Below, one piece after another: positions 35,496 through 43,995 of a stretch of 64,000 nucleotides of DNA (position 1 is the stretch's first letter; every line of letters begins with the position of its first letter). This stretch comes from Streptomyces monomycini (GTDB lineage: Bacteria; Actinomycetota; Actinomycetes; Streptomycetales; Streptomycetaceae): positions 46,845-110,844 of the forward strand of contig NZ_JAFIQY010000014.1 of NCBI RefSeq assembly GCF_022271435.1, given 5' to 3'. Position numbers and translations under genes: made by a program. The notes under the pieces were generated by a model. That model was not told the origin of the DNA and did no database searches. It worked only from the letters and a program-made list of their open reading frames with translations.

Positions 35496-37292
35496 TTGCG
35501 CGAGTTCAGCCTTCCGGCCCTGTACGAGGTCCCCGCGGACGGCAACCTGACGGATCTGATCCGCCGCAATGCCGCGCAGCACCCCGATGTCGCCGTCATG
35601 GGCCGCAAGGTCGACGGCCGGTGGCAGGACGTGACGGCCACCGTCTTCCTCGCCGAGGTACGGGCCGCCGCCAAGGGCCTGATGGCCGCCGGCATCCGGC
35701 CCGGCGACCGGATCGGCCTGATGTCGCGCACCCGGTACGAGTGGACGCTGCTGGACTTCGCGATCTGGAGCGCGGGCGCGGTCACCGTCCCCGTCTACGA
35801 GACCAGCTCCGCCGAACAGGTGCAGTGGATCCTCGGCGACTCCGGCGCGGTGGCCTGCGTGGTCGAGTCCCCCGCGCAGGAGGCCGCCGTCGAGTCCGTA
35901 CGGGACCGGCTGCCCGCGCTGGAGAACATCTGGCAGATCGAACGGGACGCGATCGCCCGGCTGCACGCGGCCGGCGCCGGTGTCACCGACGCGGAGGTGG
36001 ACGAGCGCAGCGCCCTCGCCGACGCCGACTCGCCCGCCACCATCGTGTACACCTCCGGCACCACCGGCCGGCCCAAGGGCTGTGTGCTGACCCACCGCAG
36101 CTTCTTCGCCGAGTGCGGCAACGTCGTCGAGCGCCTCAAACCCCTCTTCCGCACCGGCCACTCCTCGGTGCTGCTCTTCCTGCCGGTGGCCCATGTCTTC
36201 GGACGGCTGGTGCAGGTGGCCTCGGTCATGGCCCCCATCAAGCTCGGCCACGCCCCCGACATCAAGAACCTCACCGACGACCTCGCCTCGTTCCGCCCCA
36301 CGCTGATCCTCGGCGTCCCCCGGGTCTTCGAGAAGGTCTACAACTCGGCGCGGGCCAAGGCGCAGTCCGAGGGCAAGGGCAAGATCTTCGACCGGGCCGC
36401 CGAGACGGCCATCGCCTACAGCCGCGCGCTGGACACCCAGGCCGGGCCCGCCCTCGGCCTGCGGCTCAAGCACAAGCTCTTCGACAAGCTGGTCTTCGGC
36501 AAGCTGCGCGCCGTACTCGGCGGCCGCGCCACCCACGCCATCTCCGGCGGCGCGCCGCTGGGCGAGCGCCTGGGCCACTTCTACCGGGGCATCGGCTTCA
36601 CCGCCCTGGAGGGCTACGGCCTGACGGAGTCCTGCGCGGCGACCGCCTTCAACCCGTGGGACCGGCAGAAGATCGGTACGGTCGGCCAGCCGCTGCCCGG
36701 CTCGGTGGTGCGCATCGCCGACGACGGTGAGGTGCTGCTGCACGGCGAGCACCTGTTCACCGAGTACTGGAACAACGAGTCGGCGACCAAGGAAGCGCTC
36801 TCCGACGGCTGGTTCCACACCGGTGACATCGGCACCCTCGACGAGGACGGCTACCTCGCGATCACCGGCCGCAAGAAGGAGATCCTGGTGACGGCGGGCG
36901 GCAAGAACGTCGCCCCGGCCGTCATCGAGGACCGCATCCGGGCGCACGCGCTGATCGCCGAGTGCATGGTCGTCGGCGACGGCCGGCCCTTCGTCGGCGC
37001 GCTGGTCACCCTCGACGAGGAGTTCCTGCCGCGCTGGGCGACGGAGAACGGCCGTCCGGCCGGGCAGAGCGTCACCGAGCTGAGCCAGGACCCGGAGCTG
37101 CTGGCCGCGGTGCAGCGGGCGGTGGACGACGGCAACGCGGCCGTCTCCAAGGCCGAGTCGGTGCGCAAGTTCCGCATCCTGCCGACGCAGTTCACCGAGG
37201 AGTCCGGGCACGTGACGCCGTCGCTGAAGCTCAAGCGCAACGTGGTCGCGAAGGACTTCGCCGAGGAGATCGAGGCGATCTACCGCGCGTAG
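35496..37292 (+). CDS. fadD: Long-chain fatty-acid-CoA ligase (FadD15-like)
   Basis: 598 residues starting at TTG 35496, supported by GAGGAG eight bases upstream. It activates long-chain fatty acids as acyl-AMP then acyl-CoA. Motifs: ATP loop IVYTSGTTGRPKGC (about 184-197), SGGAPLGERLGHFYRGIG, the adenylate site EGYGLTESCAATAFN (about 370-384), WFHTGDIG (about 433-440) and the Lys region GRKKEILVTAGGKNVAP. The large insert between 240 and 330 is typical of the bacterial FadD15/FAA branch. Syntenic with Rv2187, again beside a pimB-type gene. Confidence 0.95.
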   Translation: MREFSLPALYEVPADGNLTDLIRRNAAQHPDVAVMGRKVDGRWQDVTATVFLAEVRAAAKGLMAAGIRPGDRIGLMSRTRYEWTLLDFAIWSAGAVTVPVYETSSAEQVQWILGDSGAVACVVESPAQEAAVESVRDRLPALENIWQIERDAIARLHAAGAGVTDAEVDERSALADADSPATIVYTSGTTGRPKGCVLTHRSFFAECGNVVERLKPLFRTGHSSVLLFLPVAHVFGRLVQVASVMAPIKLGHAPDIKNLTDDLASFRPTLILGVPRVFEKVYNSARAKAQSEGKGKIFDRAAETAIAYSRALDTQAGPALGLRLKHKLFDKLVFGKLRAVLGGRATHAISGGAPLGERLGHFYRGIGFTALEGYGLTESCAATAFNPWDRQKIGTVGQPLPGSVVRIADDGEVLLHGEHLFTEYWNNESATKEALSDGWFHTGDIGTLDEDGYLAITGRKKEILVTAGGKNVAPAVIEDRIRAHALIAECMVVGDGRPFVGALVTLDEEFLPRWATENGRPAGQSVTELSQDPELLAAVQRAVDDGNAAVSKAESVRKFRILPTQFTEESGHVTPSLKLKRNVVAKDFAEEIEAIYRA

Positions 37293-37305
37293 CGCCTCGG
37301 AGCCA

Positions 37306-37346
37306 CGAACGCCGGGCGGCCGGTTCTCCAGCCCGCCCGGCGTTCG
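37306..37346. terminator. Bidirectional hairpin terminator between fadD and the PimB-like gene
   Basis: A perfect 14-bp stem (37306-37319 with 37333-37346) and a 13-base loop lie between the convergent stops at 37292 and 37369. It can end transcription from both sides. Confidence 0.8.
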
Positions 37347-37368
37347 CACGTCCGGCTACGGCGATTCC

Positions 37369-38511
37369 CTACAGCAGCTCCTTGAGCCGCTCCGCCAGCA
37401 GGTCCCAGCGCCACTTCTCCTCCACCCAGGCGCGGCCGCGCTCGCCCATCCGGCGCCGGGCGGCGGGGTCCTTCAGGAGCGCGACGACCCGTTCGGCGGC
37501 GACCGTCGGGGAGCCGCCCGGGACGACGTACCCCGTCTCGCCGTCCAGCACGGCGTCCGGCGCGCCGCCGGAGTCCCCCGCCACGACCGGGAGTCCGGTG
37601 GCGGACGCCTCCAGGTAGACGATGCCCAGGCCCTCCACGTCCAGCCCGCCGCGCCGGGTGCGGCACGGCATCGCGAAGACGTCGCCCGCGCCGTAGTGGG
37701 CGGGCAGTTCCTCCCAGGGCACGGCCCCGGTGAAGCGCACCGCGCCGGCGACGCCCTTCTCGACGGCGAGCGCGTGCAGCTGCTTCTCGTACGGGCCGCC
37801 GCCGACGATCAGCAGCACCGCGTCCGGCACGTCGGCCAGGATGCGCGGCATCGCCTCGATCAGGGTGTCCTGGCCCTTGCGCGGCACCAGCCGGGAGACG
37901 CAGACGACGACCGGCCGCTCGGCGAGCCCGAGGCGGGCCCGTACCTCGTCGCCGCCGGAGCCGGGGTGGAAGGTCTTCTCGTCCACGCCGGGCGGCAGTT
38001 GCGTCATCCGCCCGGCGGCGGCCGGCGTCAGCGCGGCGGCGATCCGCGAGCGGGTGTACTCACCCAGATAGGTGATCGTGTCGGTGCCCTCGCCGATCCG
38101 CCGCAGCAGTTGACGGGAGGCGGGCAGCTGCGCCCAGCCCGCCTCGTGCCCGTGCGTGGTGGCCACGATCCGGCGGGCGCCCGCCCGGCGCAGCGCGGGC
38201 GCCATCAGGCCGAGCGGCGCGGCGGCGCCGAACCACACCGAGGAGCAGCCGTGCCGGCGCAGCAGGGCGGTGGCCGTCCGGGTCACCCGGGGCGTCGGCA
38301 GCAGCATCGTCGTCCGGTCGCGTACGACCGGGAAGGGCTGCTCGGCGTCGAAGCGCGCGGTGGCCTCGACGCCCTCCTTGCTCCGCTTCCAGGTGGAGGC
38401 GTAGACCACGACCCGGTCCGGGTCCAGGCGCAGCGCCATGCTGTGCAGGAAGGCCTGGATGCCGCCGGGGCGGGGCGGGAAGTCGTTCGTGACGATCAGC
38501 GTCTTGTCCAT
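37369..38511 (-). CDS. pimB: GT-B glycosyltransferase (GT4, PimB'-like mannosyltransferase)
   Basis: 380 residues from ATG 38511 (MDKTLIVTNDFPPRPGG). GT4 features: the N-terminal Gly-rich loop with PPRPGGIQAF, ATTHGHEAGW near 130, LPPGVDEKTFHPG, CVSRLVPRKGQDTLIEAMP (about 206-224) and the nucleotide-sugar site EGLGIVYLEASATGLPVVAGDSGG (about 307-330). In mycobacteria and corynebacteria PimB' adds the second mannose to phosphatidylinositol monomannoside; streptomycetes also make such lipids. Position next to fadD15-type and GT87 genes supports this, but substrate is inferred. Confidence 0.88.
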   Translation of the reverse strand: MDKTLIVTNDFPPRPGGIQAFLHSMALRLDPDRVVVYASTWKRSKEGVEATARFDAEQPFPVVRDRTTMLLPTPRVTRTATALLRRHGCSSVWFGAAAPLGLMAPALRRAGARRIVATTHGHEAGWAQLPASRQLLRRIGEGTDTITYLGEYTRSRIAAALTPAAAGRMTQLPPGVDEKTFHPGSGGDEVRARLGLAERPVVVCVSRLVPRKGQDTLIEAMPRILADVPDAVLLIVGGGPYEKQLHALAVEKGVAGAVRFTGAVPWEELPAHYGAGDVFAMPCRTRRGGLDVEGLGIVYLEASATGLPVVAGDSGGAPDAVLDGETGYVVPGGSPTVAAERVVALLKDPAARRRMGERGRAWVEEKWRWDLLAERLKELL

Positions 38512-38704
38512 TGCCCTGGCACAGTACCGGGTCACCGGACACGACCGGCGGGGACCGCCCCGGCACGCACGTGACTCGTCTACGGTCGTGACACGGCCCC
38601 GTCCACCGGGACGGACGCGGGCGGGCGCGGAGGGACGCGGGGGACAGGAACGGGGAGGGACGCGGAGGGACACGGACAGCCGCGGACGACGGGACGAGGT
38701 GGCG

Positions 38705-39964
38705 ATGGGCAGCGCCGGCAGCCGGCAGCCGAGGGACACACTGCGCGTGCCGGCGCCGCCGGTGGCGGTCTGGGCCGCGACCCGGGCGGTGCTGCTGCTG
38801 TGCGTGTTCAAGGTGCTGGTGCTGCCCGGCCCGGACGTCACCAGCGACATCTCGGGGATCTACCACGGCTGGTCCGAGGTCCTGAAGTCCGGTGCGTTCC
38901 CGCAGGACGACGTGGCCTGGCAGTATCCGCCGGCCGCCGCGCTCGCCGTCCTCTCCCCCGGGCTGCTGCCCTTCCTGGACTACGCCTCGGCGTTCTTCGT
39001 CCTGGCGTGCGCCGCCGACGCGGTCACCTTCGCGCTGCTCCTGTACGCGGGCCGGCGGCCGGGTAAACGTCTCACCGGTGCCTGGGTCTGGACCGCGGGG
39101 GTCGCCCTGCTCGGCCCCACCGCGTACGCCCGGTACGACCTGATGGTCACCGCCGTGGCCGTCGCCGCGCTCTTCGCCGCCGCCCGGCACCCGCGCGTCT
39201 CCGGCGCGCTGATCGCCTTCGGCGCGCTGCTGAAGGTGTGGCCGGTGCTGCTGCTGACCGGCGCGCCCCTGCGGGGCCGCCGCGCGCGGCAGCTGTGGGG
39301 CGCTGCGGCCGTCAGCGCGCTGGCGATCACCGCGCTCTGCGCCGCCTGGGCCCCTGGCGGGCTGGCCTTCCTCACCTTCCAGCGCGACCGGGGCACGGAG
39401 GTGGAGTCACTCGGCGCGCTCGTCTTCCATCTCGCCCGGCAGTTCGGCTGGGACGGACAGGTGCTGCTGCATTACGGCTCCGTGGAGTTCGTCGGCCCGT
39501 ACGTGCCGCTGGTCAGCTCCCTGGCGCAGCTCCTGACCGTGGCGGCCTTCGGCTGGCTGCTGCTGTGGCGGCTGCGCGCGCGGCGGTGCACGTCCGCCAC
39601 ACTCGCCGACGCCGCCTTCACCGCCGTCCTGCTCTTCGTCACCACCAGCCGGGTGATCAGCCCGCAGTACATGATCTGGCTGGTCGGCGCGGCGGCCGTG
39701 TGCATGACGCTGCGGGCGAGCCGGATGGGGCCGCCCGCCGTCCTGGTCCTGCACGCGACCGGCGCGACGCTGGTGGAGTTCCCCGTACGGTTCGTGGACG
39801 TCGTGGCCAGCGAAGGGACCGGCGTCGTCCTGCTGGCCGTGCGCAACGCCCTGCTCGTGGCCGCTTCGCTGACCGCCGGCCGGCGGCTGTGGCGCTCGAC
39901 GGTCACCGGGCCGCGGCGCGTCACCCCAGCTGCCGCACCACGTACGCCTGCCACTGCCGGGTGA
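38705..39964 (+). CDS. GT87 family polyprenyl-phosphate-mannose-dependent glycosyltransferase
   Basis: 419 residues, about ten membrane helices. The start ATG 38705 follows GAGG. Features of the GT-C/GT87 (DUF2029) type: an extracytosolic loop after helix 1 with acidic SDISGIYHGW near residues 45-54 and QYPPAAALAVLSP near 72-84, as in the alpha-1,2-mannosyltransferases PimE and Rv2181. It would transfer mannose from a lipid donor outside the membrane. Being divergent from a PimB-like gene suggests a joint job in phosphatidylinositol mannoside or glycoprotein assembly. It overlaps the convergent lipoprotein gene by 44 bases. Confidence 0.85.
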   Translation: MGSAGSRQPRDTLRVPAPPVAVWAATRAVLLLCVFKVLVLPGPDVTSDISGIYHGWSEVLKSGAFPQDDVAWQYPPAAALAVLSPGLLPFLDYASAFFVLACAADAVTFALLLYAGRRPGKRLTGAWVWTAGVALLGPTAYARYDLMVTAVAVAALFAAARHPRVSGALIAFGALLKVWPVLLLTGAPLRGRRARQLWGAAAVSALAITALCAAWAPGGLAFLTFQRDRGTEVESLGALVFHLARQFGWDGQVLLHYGSVEFVGPYVPLVSSLAQLLTVAAFGWLLLWRLRARRCTSATLADAAFTAVLLFVTTSRVISPQYMIWLVGAAAVCMTLRASRMGPPAVLVLHATGATLVEFPVRFVDVVASEGTGVVLLAVRNALLVAASLTAGRRLWRSTVTGPRRVTPAAAPRTPATAG

Positions 39965-41219
39965 ACTCCGCCGGACTCAGGTTCAGTTGGTCGCGCATCG
40001 CCCGCCCGGCGCTCTCCGTGCCGCCCCGCCCCGCCGCCCGGTAGAACGCGCCGAGCCGCTTCTCGCCCCAGTGGTCGGCGATCATGCGGCAGGCCAGCCA
40101 GCCGCCCTCGTAGGCGCGGGCCAGCTCCCGCGCGCCCCGGCTGAAGCGGAAGTCGCCGTCGGCCGGGAGCCGGGACGGCGGGGCACCCTTGGCCACGGCG
40201 TGCGCGAGTTCGGGGGCGACGGCGGTGGCCGGGCGGCCGCCGCCACGGTAGGCGGCCCAGTCGGCGAAGCCCTCGGAGAGCCAGAGCGGGGTGGCGGCGG
40301 TGGTGGCCGTGCGCGTCGCGACGTGGGTGGCCTCATGGGTCAGTACGGTCTGGCGCCCGGCGGCGGACAGTTCGCCGTACGCCTCCGGGTTGACGACGAC
40401 CCGGTCGGCCGGTGCCGCCGGTGCCGGGCCCGCCTCGCCGGTCGTGACGGCCGCTATGCCCCGGTAGCCGGAGGGGTCGTCGGCGTTCAGCAGCTCCGCC
40501 ATCCCGTCCAGCGACCGCGGCGCCTCGACGACCACCCGCCCGGCCCACTTCCCGGGCCACGCCTTGGCGACGGCGGGCACGGCCTCGTCCGTACGGTCCG
40601 CCAGTTCGCGCAGCGCCGCGGCGCCGCGGCGGACCCCGAGGACCAGACTGTGGCGCCCCTTGACGACCTGGACCGGCCCCTGGTCCCACAGTTGGCGCGC
40701 GCTGCGCCGCCCGCTCCCGGCGCCGTCCGAGTCGGAGCTGATCAGCCACCGGCCACCGCGGTCGGTGAGCGTCAGGTACTGCACGGAGGTGACCGGCGCG
40801 TTGTCGTACCCGGTCAGCCGGTAGCGCAGCCGTACCTCGGCGGCCACCCGGCGGCCCTCCGCGCCGACCACCGCCGGCAGGCCGAACGCGTCGGTCTTCA
40901 CCAGCTCGTACGACCAGGCGCCGAGCGGCACCTGCGCGAGGTTGGCGAACACCGCCCGCTGCTGGTCGCGGTAGGCGGACGCGTGCGGGTCGACCGAGGC
41001 GAGGAAGGCGCCGGCGTCCCGGTCGCGCACAGCCGCCGCGCGCCGGTCCAGCATCCGCTGGATGCCCGGCGGGGCGTCCTGCGCCGCGCCGGCCGGGTCC
41101 TGGCAGCCCGCGAGCAGCGGCAGCAGCGCCGACGGCAGGGTCGCGCAGAGCGCCGTCCTGATCCGCCGGGCCGTCCGCCGCGTCGTCCGTCGCCCTGCCA
41201 CGCGGTTGATCGTAAGCAC
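39921..41219 (-). CDS. Lipoprotein with gluzincin-like metallopeptidase motif
   Basis: 432 residues. A twin-Arg-rich basic start, hydrophobic core and lipobox LLAGC (Cys39) predict a lipid-anchored, exported protein. Residues 55-170 resemble a nuclear-transport-factor-like or Ig-like fold, then HEATH (295-299) with a second Glu in WLSEGFADWAAY (316) gives the HExxH...E zinc pattern of gluzincins. The rest is uncharacterised. Start is GTG 41219 without a clear ribosome site, so it might begin later. Its stop lies 44 bases inside the convergent GT87 gene. Confidence 0.8.
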   Translation of the reverse strand: MLTINRVAGRRTTRRTARRIRTALCATLPSALLPLLAGCQDPAGAAQDAPPGIQRMLDRRAAAVRDRDAGAFLASVDPHASAYRDQQRAVFANLAQVPLGAWSYELVKTDAFGLPAVVGAEGRRVAAEVRLRYRLTGYDNAPVTSVQYLTLTDRGGRWLISSDSDGAGSGRRSARQLWDQGPVQVVKGRHSLVLGVRRGAAALRELADRTDEAVPAVAKAWPGKWAGRVVVEAPRSLDGMAELLNADDPSGYRGIAAVTTGEAGPAPAAPADRVVVNPEAYGELSAAGRQTVLTHEATHVATRTATTAATPLWLSEGFADWAAYRGGGRPATAVAPELAHAVAKGAPPSRLPADGDFRFSRGARELARAYEGGWLACRMIADHWGEKRLGAFYRAAGRGGTESAGRAMRDQLNLSPAEFTRQWQAYVVRQLG

Positions 41220-41241
41220 CGGCGCCGCGTACGGACAGCGG

Positions 41242-42270
41242 TCAGGGTCGGGTTACGGACGAGATGGGCATCATGCCGACGGGGTCCGAGCGCACCCGGG
41301 CGCCCGGATACGGCGCGTGCACCACCTGCCCGTTGCCCACATACATACCGACATGACTGGCGTCGTCCCGGTAGATGACCAGGTCCCCGGGCCTGGCCTG
41401 ACTGACCTGAACCTGCTGCCCGGCGCCGCGCTGGGCTTGCGAGGTGCGCGGAATGGAGACTCCGGCGCGCGCGTAGGCCCACTGCATCAGCCCGGAGCAG
41501 TCGAAGGAGGACGGACCGGACCGCCCCCAGGCGTACGGGGAACCGATCGCCCCGCGCACGGCCTGGACGGCGGCCCCGGCCCGGCCGGAGGCGGGCGACG
41601 GCCCGGACACGTCGGGCAGCGACCGTCCGACTCCGCGGTTCGCGCGGTCGTAGGCGTCCCGGTCCGCGCCGGTCAGCGAGTTCAGCAGGCGCCGCGCCGC
41701 GGCCAGTTTGTCCTCGACGTCCTTCTTGTGGCGCACGACGTCCTGCCGGCTCGCCTCCAGGGCGGCCAGCTTCCCGGTCGCCTCCCGGCGCTCCTGCTCC
41801 AGGCCGCGCTGGGCACCCTGGAGTTCGCGCAGCTCCCCGGCCTGTCGGCCGTGGATGCGGTCCAGGGCGGCGGCCTTGTCGAGATAGTGCGCCGGGTCCT
41901 CGGACAGCAGCAGCTTCAGGGACGGGTCCAGGCCGCCGGAGCGGTACTGGGCGGAGGCGACGGCGCCTAGCCGGCCGCGCAGCCGGTTGACGTGCTCCTG
42001 GCCGCGGGCCACCCGGTCCTGGAGGGCCGCCACGTCGGCCCGCAGCGTGCGCGCCCGCTCGTTGGCCCCGTTGAACTGCTCGGTGGCCTTCTCGGCCTGC
42101 TCGTAGAGGGCGTCGACGCGCGAGGTGACCTCGGCGGGCGCCGGACCCGGGACGGCGTTCGCCGCGCCGGCGGACAGCGCAGCGGCGGCGGTGACCGCGG
42201 CGGCGGACAGGACGGTGGCCCTGGTCGCACCGGCCAGGCCGGACTGTGAGACACGGCGGTGGGACGCCAC
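41242..42270 (-). CDS. Secreted NlpC/P60 peptidoglycan hydrolase with N-terminal coiled coil
   Basis: 342 residues from GTG 42270, where VASHRRVSQSG matches the start of the paralogue downstream in the array; the longer ORF to 42471 is not supported. Signal peptide to about residue 40 (LSAAAVTAAAALSAGAANA). Residues 45-210 are long coiled coils (EQAEKATEQFNGANERA and others), as in RipA-type hydrolases. The NlpC/P60 domain has Cys in SFDCSGLMQWAYARAG, then DASHVGMYVGNG and VVHAPYPG with His. It cuts D-Glu to diaminopimelate bonds in wall peptides during growth and septation. Confidence 0.93.
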   Translation of the reverse strand: MASHRRVSQSGLAGATRATVLSAAAVTAAAALSAGAANAVPGPAPAEVTSRVDALYEQAEKATEQFNGANERARTLRADVAALQDRVARGQEHVNRLRGRLGAVASAQYRSGGLDPSLKLLLSEDPAHYLDKAAALDRIHGRQAGELRELQGAQRGLEQERREATGKLAALEASRQDVVRHKKDVEDKLAAARRLLNSLTGADRDAYDRANRGVGRSLPDVSGPSPASGRAGAAVQAVRGAIGSPYAWGRSGPSSFDCSGLMQWAYARAGVSIPRTSQAQRGAGQQVQVSQARPGDLVIYRDDASHVGMYVGNGQVVHAPYPGARVRSDPVGMMPISSVTRP

Positions 42271-42345
42271 GTGAGGCCGCACTCCCTTCCGTGCAGCCCC
42301 TGCCGCCCGGGGCGGGCGGACGCAAACCGGCAGCTGCGAGGGCAG

Positions 42346-42375
42346 ACAGTAACGGCGCCGGTGGCCCGCGGCCAA
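42346..42375 (-). promoter_or_regulatory. Putative promoter of the NlpC/P60 gene at 42270
   Basis: On the minus strand TTGGCC (42375-42370), an 18-base spacer and TACTGT (42351-42346). The gene therefore probably has its own promoter after the terminator at 42403-42448. Confidence 0.4.
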
Positions 42376-42402
42376 AGACCCGCAACACCCGTCGCCGGTA
42401 GG

Positions 42403-42448
42403 GAAAAAGCCGCCCCGCCGGTGACTGCGCAGGTCACCGGCGGGGCGG
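42403..42448 (-). terminator. Strong intrinsic terminator after the second NlpC/P60 gene
   Basis: A perfect 16-bp stem (42410-42425 with 42433-42448, 7-base loop) followed on the minus strand by GC and TTTTT. It is a rare textbook U-tract terminator in this window and separates the two NlpC genes. Confidence 0.93.
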
Positions 42449-42534
42449 GAAGTCAGCGGCACACACCGCAATTCGCCCGATCGGGCGGCATGTCCGGCTG
42501 CGTCCCGCGAGCGCGGGACGCGGCCGGCGGGACG

Positions 42535-43578
42535 TCAGACGCGGACGCCGAACTGGAAGGGCATGTTGTTGATCGACTCGTAGCGCACGGACGCGCCCGG
42601 CTTCGGCGCGTGCAGCACCTGGCCGTTGCCCGCGTACAGGCCGATGTGGTGCAGGTCGCCGTAGAAGAGCACCAGGTCGCCCGGCTTGAGCGCGCTCTGC
42701 GAGCCGATCCGGGTACCGGCGTTGGCCTGCGCCTGCGAGGTGCGCGGCAGCGACTGGTCGGCCTGCGCGTACGCCCAGGAGGTCAGGCCCGAGCAGTCGA
42801 AGGAGGAGGGGCCGGTGGCGCCCCACACGTAGGGCGAGCCGATCTTCGAGGCGGCGGCGGCCAGGGCGGCGGCGCCGCGCTGCGAGGCCGGGACGTCGTT
42901 GCCCAGGTCGGGGCGCTCGTTGCCGCGGCTGGAGCGGCCCTGGCCCTGCTTCTTCTCCTCCTCCTTCCGCAGCTCTTCCTTCTCCTTGGCGGTCAGCGTG
43001 TTGAGGAGTTCCTGCGCCTTGGCGAGCTTGCCCTTGATCTCGTCCTTCTTGTCACCCAGTGCCTTGCGGGTGTCCGAGAGGTCCTTGATCTTGCCGGCGG
43101 CCTCCGCGCGCTCCTGGGCGAGCCGGCGCTGCTTGTCCGCGATGGTCTTCAGCTGCTCGGCCTGCTTGCCGCTCAACTGGTCGAGGGTGGCGGCCTTGTC
43201 GAGGTAGGTGTCCGGGTCGCCGGAGAGGAACAGCTGCACGGACGGGTCGATGCTGCCGCTGCGGTACTGGCCGGAGGCGACGGCGCCGAGGCCCTTGCGG
43301 AGGTCGTTCAGCTCGCCCTGGCCGCGGGCGACCTTGTCCTGGAGGGCGTCGACCTCCTTCTGGAGCTTCTCCTGGTCCTCCTTGGCCCCGTTGTACTTCT
43401 CGGTGGCCTGCTCCGCCTGCTCGTAGAGCTTGTCGACCTCGGACTTGACGTCTTCCTTCTTCGGCTTCGGGTCGGCGTGGGCGGCCTGGGACGAGAGGGC
43501 GACGGCTGCCGCTGCGGTCGCGGTGAGGACGGTCACGCGGGTGCGGCTCGGCTGCTTGGGTCGACGGTGGGACGCCAC
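42535..43578 (-). CDS. Secreted NlpC/P60 peptidoglycan hydrolase
   Basis: 347 residues from GTG 43578. Paralogue of the gene at 41242-42270: same start (VASHRRPKQPS), signal peptide (VTVLTATAAAAVALSSQAAHA, cleavage near 35), long coiled coil 40-220 and catalytic Cys in SFDCSGLTSWAYAQA with HHIGLYAGNGQVLHAPKPG. The coiled-coil region is more acidic and Lys-rich (KEKEELRKEEEKKQGQG) than in the paralogue. Such proteins are usually kept inactive until their coiled coil is displaced. The 417-base upstream region holds a promoter and an AT-rich stretch, suggesting tight control. Syntenic with mycobacterial Rv2190c. Confidence 0.94.
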   Translation of the reverse strand: MASHRRPKQPSRTRVTVLTATAAAAVALSSQAAHADPKPKKEDVKSEVDKLYEQAEQATEKYNGAKEDQEKLQKEVDALQDKVARGQGELNDLRKGLGAVASGQYRSGSIDPSVQLFLSGDPDTYLDKAATLDQLSGKQAEQLKTIADKQRRLAQERAEAAGKIKDLSDTRKALGDKKDEIKGKLAKAQELLNTLTAKEKEELRKEEEKKQGQGRSSRGNERPDLGNDVPASQRGAAALAAAASKIGSPYVWGATGPSSFDCSGLTSWAYAQADQSLPRTSQAQANAGTRIGSQSALKPGDLVLFYGDLHHIGLYAGNGQVLHAPKPGASVRYESINNMPFQFGVRV

Positions 43579-43995
43579 GGAGGCGAGCTCCTTCTTCCTT
43601 CAGCCGCCTACCGGGCGTGGGGGGTACGGGACCCCGGCTCCGCGTGTGAACACCGCGGACTCGGCGGTTCCTTCACTGTTCATCCCGGGTGGATGATCAA
43701 CTGCATGAAGGGTTGAGGCCTGACCTTAGTAACCGAGTTGTGATCGCTTCAAATCCTCACCGGAAAAAACTGCTGGATGCTCCTCATCCTTTACCAACAT
43801 CACACACGCAGTAATGGTCACTTGACACTCAGAGACGAACGACAGGCATGAGACACCTCGTTGATGGGTACACCTTTACCCCCGTCCCGGGCGCCACGGA
43901 GACCACCGGCCCGCCTCGGACGCCCGAGCGAGACTGCCCCGCGGACCCCTCCGCGAAGCACGTTCCGGACAAGTCGTACGGAAGGAACGTACGAC
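43579..43995. other. 417-base AT-rich intergenic region upstream of the NlpC/P60 gene
   Basis: No gene. It separates the NYN gene stop (43996) from the NlpC start. The 43720-43860 part is unusually AT-rich for this chromosome. A promoter is predicted at 43723-43752, and the 145 bases downstream form a long leader with several inverted repeats (GGGGT-ACGGG-ACCCC near 43620). I looked for a c-di-AMP riboswitch, common before such hydrolase genes, but its conserved 3' block is absent. Confidence 0.6.
43723..43752 (-). promoter_or_regulatory. Promoter of the NlpC/P60 gene at 43578
   Basis: On the minus strand TTGAAG (43752-43747), an 18-base spacer and TAAGGT (43728-43723). The spacer contains GGTTAC, which resembles half of an MtrA site; MtrA controls cell-wall hydrolases in actinobacteria, so binding here is a possibility. 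Confidence 0.5.

Noticed and set aside
43579-43995. c-di-AMP (ydaO) riboswitch before the NlpC/P60 gene
   Set aside because: Such riboswitches often precede wall hydrolase genes, but the conserved 3' block and the core GGGGA-type pairs were not found on the minus strand.
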